DNA of 64,000 nucleotides from Aquilaria yunnanensis. Taxonomy: Eukaryota > Streptophyta > Magnoliopsida > Malvales > Thymelaeaceae. The DNA lies in assembly GCA_039654915.1 (NCBI GenBank), contig CM077597.1, positions 43,312,001-43,376,000 on the forward strand, given 5' to 3'. Positions 58,971-64,000 of this stretch are shown here, one piece after another. Positions within the stretch are counted from its first letter, which is position 1; every line of letters starts with the position of its first letter. Under the pieces are notes generated by a model. The model was given only the letters and a program-made list of their open reading frames with translations. It did not search any database and was not told the origin of the DNA. The translations under genes and the position numbers were made by a program.

Positions 58971-61900
58971 TAAAGCCAATCATCCATGTATCTAATACCA
59001 ACGGACCTAGAATGGCTATCATGCTTTTGCTGTGTAAGGGGCTTTGTCAGTGGATCAGCAATGTTGCTATCTGTCAAAGTCCTGCATATCCTTACATCAC
59101 CCCTCTCGATGATCTCCCTGATGAGATGATAGCGTCGGAGTATATGTTTGGATCGCTGGTGAGATTGAGGTTCCTTAGCCTGTGCGATTGCTCCATTGTT
59201 GTCATAATAGAGCTCTATCGTGTCGACAATGCTTGGAACCACTCCAAGTTCAGTGATGAACTTCTTGGTCCAAACTGCCTCCTTCGCAGCATCAGAGGTG
59301 GCAATGTACTCAGATTCTGTTGTAGAGTCAGCTACTGTCTCTTGCTTTGAACTCTTCCAGCTCACAGCACCACCACCAATACAAAACACATAACCAGATT
59401 GCGATCTAAAATCATCCTTATCGGATTGGAAGCTTGCATCGGTGTAACCCCTTACAACGAGCTGATCTTCACCTCCAAAGACCAAGAATGCATCCTTAGT
59501 CCTTTGTAAGTACTTAAGCATGTTCTTAACAACTGTCCAGTGACTTTCACCGGGGTTCGATTGGTACCTACTCGTCATGCTCAAAGCATATGAGACATCG
59601 GGACGAGTACATATCATGGCATACATGATAGATCCAATTGCTAAGGCATATCAAAATCTTACTCATGCGCTCTCTCTCCTCGGGTGTACTCGGACACTGA
59701 GATCTAGAAAGAGTGATACCATGTGACATGGGCAAGAATCCTTTCTTGGAATCTTGCATGCTAAACCTCTTTAGCACCTGGTCAATATATGTACTTTGAC
59801 TTAGGCTAAGAAGCTTTCTAGATCCATCTCTATAGATCCTGATGCCTAACACATAGGCTGCTTCACCCAAGTCCTTCATAGAGAAACATTTCCCTAGCCA
59901 AGTCTTCACAGACTATAGCTCAGGAATGTCATTCCCGATGAGTATGTCATCTACATACAACACCAAGAAGACAATAGCGCTCCCACTAACCTTCTTGTAG
60001 ACACAAGGTTCATCTTCATTTTTTATAAAACCAAACTCTTTGATTGCATCATCAAAACAAAGATTCCAACTTTGAGAAGCTTGCTTCAGTCCATAAATGG
60101 ATCTTTGCAACTTGCACACTTTATTGGCATTCTCAGGAGTGACAAAACCCTCAGGTTGTGTCTTGTACACATCCTCAAGTAGCTTTCCATTTTGGAATGC
60201 AGTTTTGACATCCATTTGACATATCTCATAATCATAGTGTGTAGCAATAGCAAACAAAATTCGGATGGATTTAAGCATAGCAACTGGTGAAAAAGTTTCA
60301 TCATAGTCAATACCATGAATTTGCTTGAAACCTTTTGCAACCAATCATCCCTTCAAGGTAATCACATTACCATCCATGTCAGTTTTCTTCTTGAAAACCC
60401 ATTTGCACCCTATGGGTTTTACCCCTTCAGGTGGGTCAACCAAAGTCCATACTTGGTTTTCATACATGGATTCCATCTCGGATTTTATGGCCCCTAGCCA
60501 CTTCTCAGAGTCAGGCCCCGACATAGCTTGTTGGTAGGTTGTGGGCCCTAGTTTTTCAGAGGATTGACGTTTCACATAAGCGTCACAGCCCCAAATCTTC
60601 ATAAAAGACAAATTGGGACGCCTCCCACTTCATATCTCATATGGTGTCTTTTGAACCGATTTAGATGGAACTCGGTTTAGTGTAAAAGCGGCTGTCTCTA
60701 GAGCATGTCCCCAAAAAGAGTTTGGAAGGTCAGCTTGACTCATCATGGAGCGAACCATGTCTAACAGAGTTCGATTTCTCCTTTCAGAAACACCATTCCA
60801 TTGAGGTGTACCTGGTGGAGTGAGTTGTGATACTATACCACACTCCTTCAGATAGTCAAGGAATTCTCGATCCAAGTACTCTCCACCTTGATCTGATCGA
60901 AGCACTTTGATACTCTTCCCGAGTTGATTCTCTACTTCATTCTTGAATTCTTTGAACTTTCCAAAGGATTTTGACTTGTGTCTCATGAGATACACATAGA
61001 CATATCTGCTGAAGTCATCAGTGAAAGTAATGAAGTATTGGAAACCTCCTCTTGCTTGTGTAGACATAGGGCCACATACATCACTATGTATGAGTCCTAG
61101 TAAGTCATTAGCCCTTTCACTTTGCCCTATGAATGGGGCTTTGGTCATCTTGGCCAACAAACATGACTCACATGTCTCATATGATTCAAAATCAAATGAG
61201 TCCAAGAGTCCATCCTTATGGAGCTTGGATATGCGGGTCTCATTTATATGGCCCAAGCGACAGTGCCAGAGATAGGTCGAGTTTGAATCATTTAATCTGA
61301 CCTTCTTAGTATTCACATTATAGATTGGATCTTCGAGGTCTAGAACATACAACCCATTGCTAAGTTGGGCACTACCATAAAAGATTTCATTCAAATAAAG
61401 AGAACAACATTTGTCCTTTATTATAAATGAAAAACCTTTCTTGTCAAACAAGAAACAGAAATCAAATTTCTACTAATAGTAGGCACAAAGTAGCAGTTGT
61501 CTAATTCTAAAACTAATCCACTAGGTAAAGTGAGAACATAAGTCCCTACCGCTAAGGCAGCAACCCTTGCCCCATTTCCAACACGTAGGTCCACTTCACC
61601 TCGGGCCAATCTTCTACTTCTATTTAGATCCTGCACATTTGCACAAATGTGAGATCCACATCAAGTATCCAATACCCAAGATTAGGAAGTACAAAAGTTA
61701 TCGTCTATAACAAGAATACCTGAAGTGGAAGTCTTACTTCCCTTTTCCTTAGCAAGTTCTTCAAGATAGAGCTTGCAGTTGTGCTTCCAGTGTCCAGGTT
61801 GCTTACAATGGAAGCAGACCCCTTCCTTTGCCACACCACCCTTTGGTTTCAGTGCAGCTGAAGAAGAATTAGCATTAGACTTTCCATTAACTTTATCCTT

Positions 61901-62563
61901 CTTCTTGTTGGCTTTTCCCTTTCCCTTGCCCTTTTGAACAATCAAAATGGGCTTAGCCTTCTTAAGGTTTTGCTCAGCAGTTCTTAACATGTTGAGCAAT
62001 TTAGGAAGGGACTTGTCAAGGTCGTTCATGTTATAGTTCATGACGAACTGACTGTAGCTTTCAGGCAACGATTGCAAGACTACATCTATAGCCAACTCTT
62101 TCTGAAGAGCAAATCCCAAATTCTCAAGATTCTCAATGTACCCAATCATCTTGAGCACATGAGGACCCACGGGACTTCCCTCAGACATCTTGCACTGAAA
62201 CAATGCCTTAGAGGTGTCAAACCTCTCATGCCTAGCTTGCTCTTAGAAAAGCATTTTGAGATGTTCGATCATATCGAACACCCCCATGTTCTCATGTTGC
62301 TTCTAAAGCTCAGATTCCATGGTAATAAGCATGAGGCATGCAACATCCAAAGCATCATCAGAATGCTTCTTGTGAGCATCCCTTTCAACTCTTGGAGCAG
62401 TGGCAGCAGGCTTATTCGGAATAGGCTGCTCTAGGACATAAGCCTTTCTCTCTTGTTTGAGAACTATCCTCAAGTTTCGGTACCATTTGAGAAAGTTGGT
62501 CGCATTCAGCTTTTCCTTCTCAAGGATCGATCGCAACGAAAGTGTCGATGTGTTTTGTGCCAT
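58970..62563 (-). pseudogene. copia gag-pol polyprotein, broken (minus strand)
   Basis: It starts MAQNTSTLSL at 62563. Gag has a TAG at 62305-62303 and a TAA near 62245. The zinc knuckle reads CFHCKQPGHWKHNC. The protease region near 61680 is disrupted: the Asp-Thr-Gly site is altered and a frameshift follows. Integrase at 61451-60630 keeps LWHCRLGH, SDVCGPM, LRSDQGGEYL and SERRN. About 346 bp are missing (relative to the forward copy) between KLGP and TTYQQAM near 60550. The reverse transcriptase (60611-59913) has LYVDDILIGND, one Leu short, and ends in TAG 59915-59913, the same stop as in the forward copy. A frameshift near 59630 precedes RNase H, which ends early at 58970 through a 1-bp deletion. 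Confidence 0.92.
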
Positions 62564-64000
62564 GGTTATCTACAAAAGTAAATATGCAGTGTAAGAGTCA
62601 TGTATTTTAATTCATTTAATAAGGACTTTAATTAAACGATACTCCCACTATTTTCCTCAAAATAATAACCCTCGATATTATTTTGGAACACCTCGGCGCT
62701 AAGGTATTCTATTGGGCCAAGATCCATATTTGACCACAACCTGAGTCAGCTTTGGCTTTTCTCTCAAGTTACAGCTATTTAGGTAGGCAACTCCTTGCCA
62801 ATTGCATCTTATGCAACTCTTGGATAGTTGGGTGAACAACACTTGTCCAAGTTCATCTCATGAACTTAAGCCCAACTCTATGCCTCTAAGTCCCTAATCC
62901 TATTAGGATGACTTAGTTAAGTCGGACCCAAAGTTAGCAATTTGGATATCACTATTATCCCATCGCGCCTTACCAAAATGAACACAGGTGCTTTGCTTTG
63001 GCAAACCCACCTAATGTTGATCAAAGTCTTGACGAGTGCCAACATTTGGAAGGCATCACATTTGATGACTTAATATTTGTTTGAGGGATTTTTTGTTTGA
63101 TCTCACCAATTTGTTATCTCTGGTTGTTTTATACATGCATCACATACAAATATAAAACATGCATCTCATGCTTACAAGAAATAAACATGACATGGTTATA
63201 GCCCAAACTATGCGATATTCTCAAGCCAATGAGAATATATAAAAGCCTAAGAAAAGAAAAGAGTCTTCACAAGCTCCTTCTCTTCCTTTCTTGGTTGCCC
63301 TTTTGTTGTCACCTCCTTGGACACACCACCTTGGACAATCCCATAATGCCCCATTACATCAACAATAAAAACCTCGAGTTACATTCGAGGGGAGTAAGGT
63401 GAGAAGAGAATGTACAATGAGAGTGATAAGAAAAGGCACGATTCGCAGGCCGTATTTACAAGTACAACCAATCAAGGGCTATAACCATGCACCATGCTTC
63501 AAACACCAATCTGCATATCATGTCAAATCTCATTCAACAAAGATGCATGCCAATTTTCGCGCATTGATTAACTAGTTTTTATTTATGTGGCGCTTCGCAT
63601 ACGGCGGTCCCGCTGGCCGGTCAGCGGGCGGTGGTTCCGCTGACCGGTCAGCGGACGGGGTCAAGGGAACCCGTCCTTGCGGGGGCCGTGGGGGGCAACG
63701 CCCCCTGGCCCAAAAAATTGTCTTACAATTGCCTAGCCCGAAATCTTCTATTTCGAGCAAGTAGGCACCCGAGACCTTACTTTCGGTGCCCGAATAGGCC
63801 AAATCCGAACCAAGCTAGGGTTTTTGCAACTATTGCAAGAATCCTAATCCGTATAGGTATCTCATACGTATCAATTTCAGGTTAATCTCATTAACCAATT
63901 TGTGTCATTTCTTCATATATCTCCTATGTTCATTACGAATTCCGGTTTCATGCATCATGAATCAATCTAATTAATCATGGCCGAAAAGCAACCAAACACA
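62564..64000 (-). other. Leader of the minus-strand copia element (partial)
   Basis: It matches the leader at 27189-28678 in inverse orientation and holds the twin palindromes. ORFs on either strand here are not conserved between copies. The 10-base AT hairpin near 62616-62641 is mutated in this copy. The window ends inside it. Confidence 0.85.
63610..63654. repeat. Twin GC-rich palindromes in the minus-strand copia leader
   Basis: CCGCTGGCCGGTCAGCGG (63610-63627) and the perfect palindrome CCGCTGACCGGTCAGCGG (63637-63654), 9 bases apart as in the forward copy. The copy at about 2071-2091 retains only a degraded single version (GACCGACCAGTGGGACGGTC). Confidence 0.75.

Larger units (their letters stand above)
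57542..64000 (-). mobile_element. Ty1/copia element on the minus strand, cut by the window end
   Basis: Read on the minus strand: leader (64000-62564), gag-pol (62563 to about 58970), polypurine tract, 3' LTR (58955-57542). By comparison with the forward copy the primer site lies about 60 bp beyond 64000 and the 5' LTR further right. The five bases next to its LTR end are TGGCT (57537-57541), which should recur at the far end if the insertion is simple. It interrupts the Athila-type element. Coding is broken by stops, small indels and a deletion near 60550. Confidence 0.93.

Noticed and set aside
58931..59350. 139-codon plus-strand ORF in the minus-strand copia
   Set aside because: It is the complement of the RNase H region and has counterparts opposite the same region in the other copies.
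1..64000. Host genes, tRNA, rRNA, telomere repeats, DNA transposons or pararetrovirus sequence
   Set aside because: I looked on both strands and found no coding domains, cloverleaf sequences or terminal repeats beyond the retroelements and satellite listed.

Overview
The window looks like nuclear heterochromatin of a flowering plant. No host gene, tRNA, rRNA or organelle gene is recognisable. Almost every base belongs to LTR retrotransposons of three plant-typical kinds (Ty1/copia, a Ty3/gypsy Tat-type element with two RNase H domains, and a Ty3/gypsy Athila-type element) or to one large short-period satellite array. The species cannot be named from this sequence. Nested insertions, solo LTRs and a rearranged satellite fit a pericentromeric or other low-recombination region.

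Layout. 1-9873: two tandem partial copies (offset exactly 2558 bp) of a dead copia element. Both carry, at the same place in the coding region, an LTR of the same family; in the second copy it is a complete solo LTR with a 5-bp target duplication. 9874-11728: minus-strand gypsy gag-protease remnant. 11729-14380: 5' LTR, primer site and gag of an old Tat-type element, interrupted in its protease region by a younger complete relative at 14381-25450 (11.07 kb, target duplication GATAG). 25456-25495 is the last piece of the interrupted host. 25496-35103: a forward, nearly complete copia element (25714-34052) between two non-matching inverted LTR fragments. 35104-49923: satellite of about 26- and 31-bp monomers, with a solo copia LTR (target duplication AAACA), an inverted 2.25-kb block and higher-order repeats. 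49924-57541: Athila-type element inserted in the satellite edge, broken in gag and pol. 57542-64000: another copia element on the minus strand, running off the window about 60 bp before its expected primer site.

How the parts work together. Each element would encode Gag, protease, integrase, reverse transcriptase and RNase H for copy-and-paste transposition. Every polyprotein here contains nonsense codons or frameshifts, so none is autonomous as read. The young Tat element is closest to intact: four in-frame stops and no frameshift in 1768 codons. Between its pol and 3' LTR it carries an antisense gene that fits a four-exon model (732 codons plus stop, three GT-AG introns, upstream TATA box) with three stops. 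Most of these stops are readable as C-to-T or G-to-A changes.

No wholly new system was found. The best leads are the antisense spliced gene, the mismatched flanks of the forward copia element (recombination or misassembly), a stop codon shared by two copia copies, paired GC-rich palindromes in the copia leader, and the satellite's inverted block and 1.43-kb higher-order repeat.
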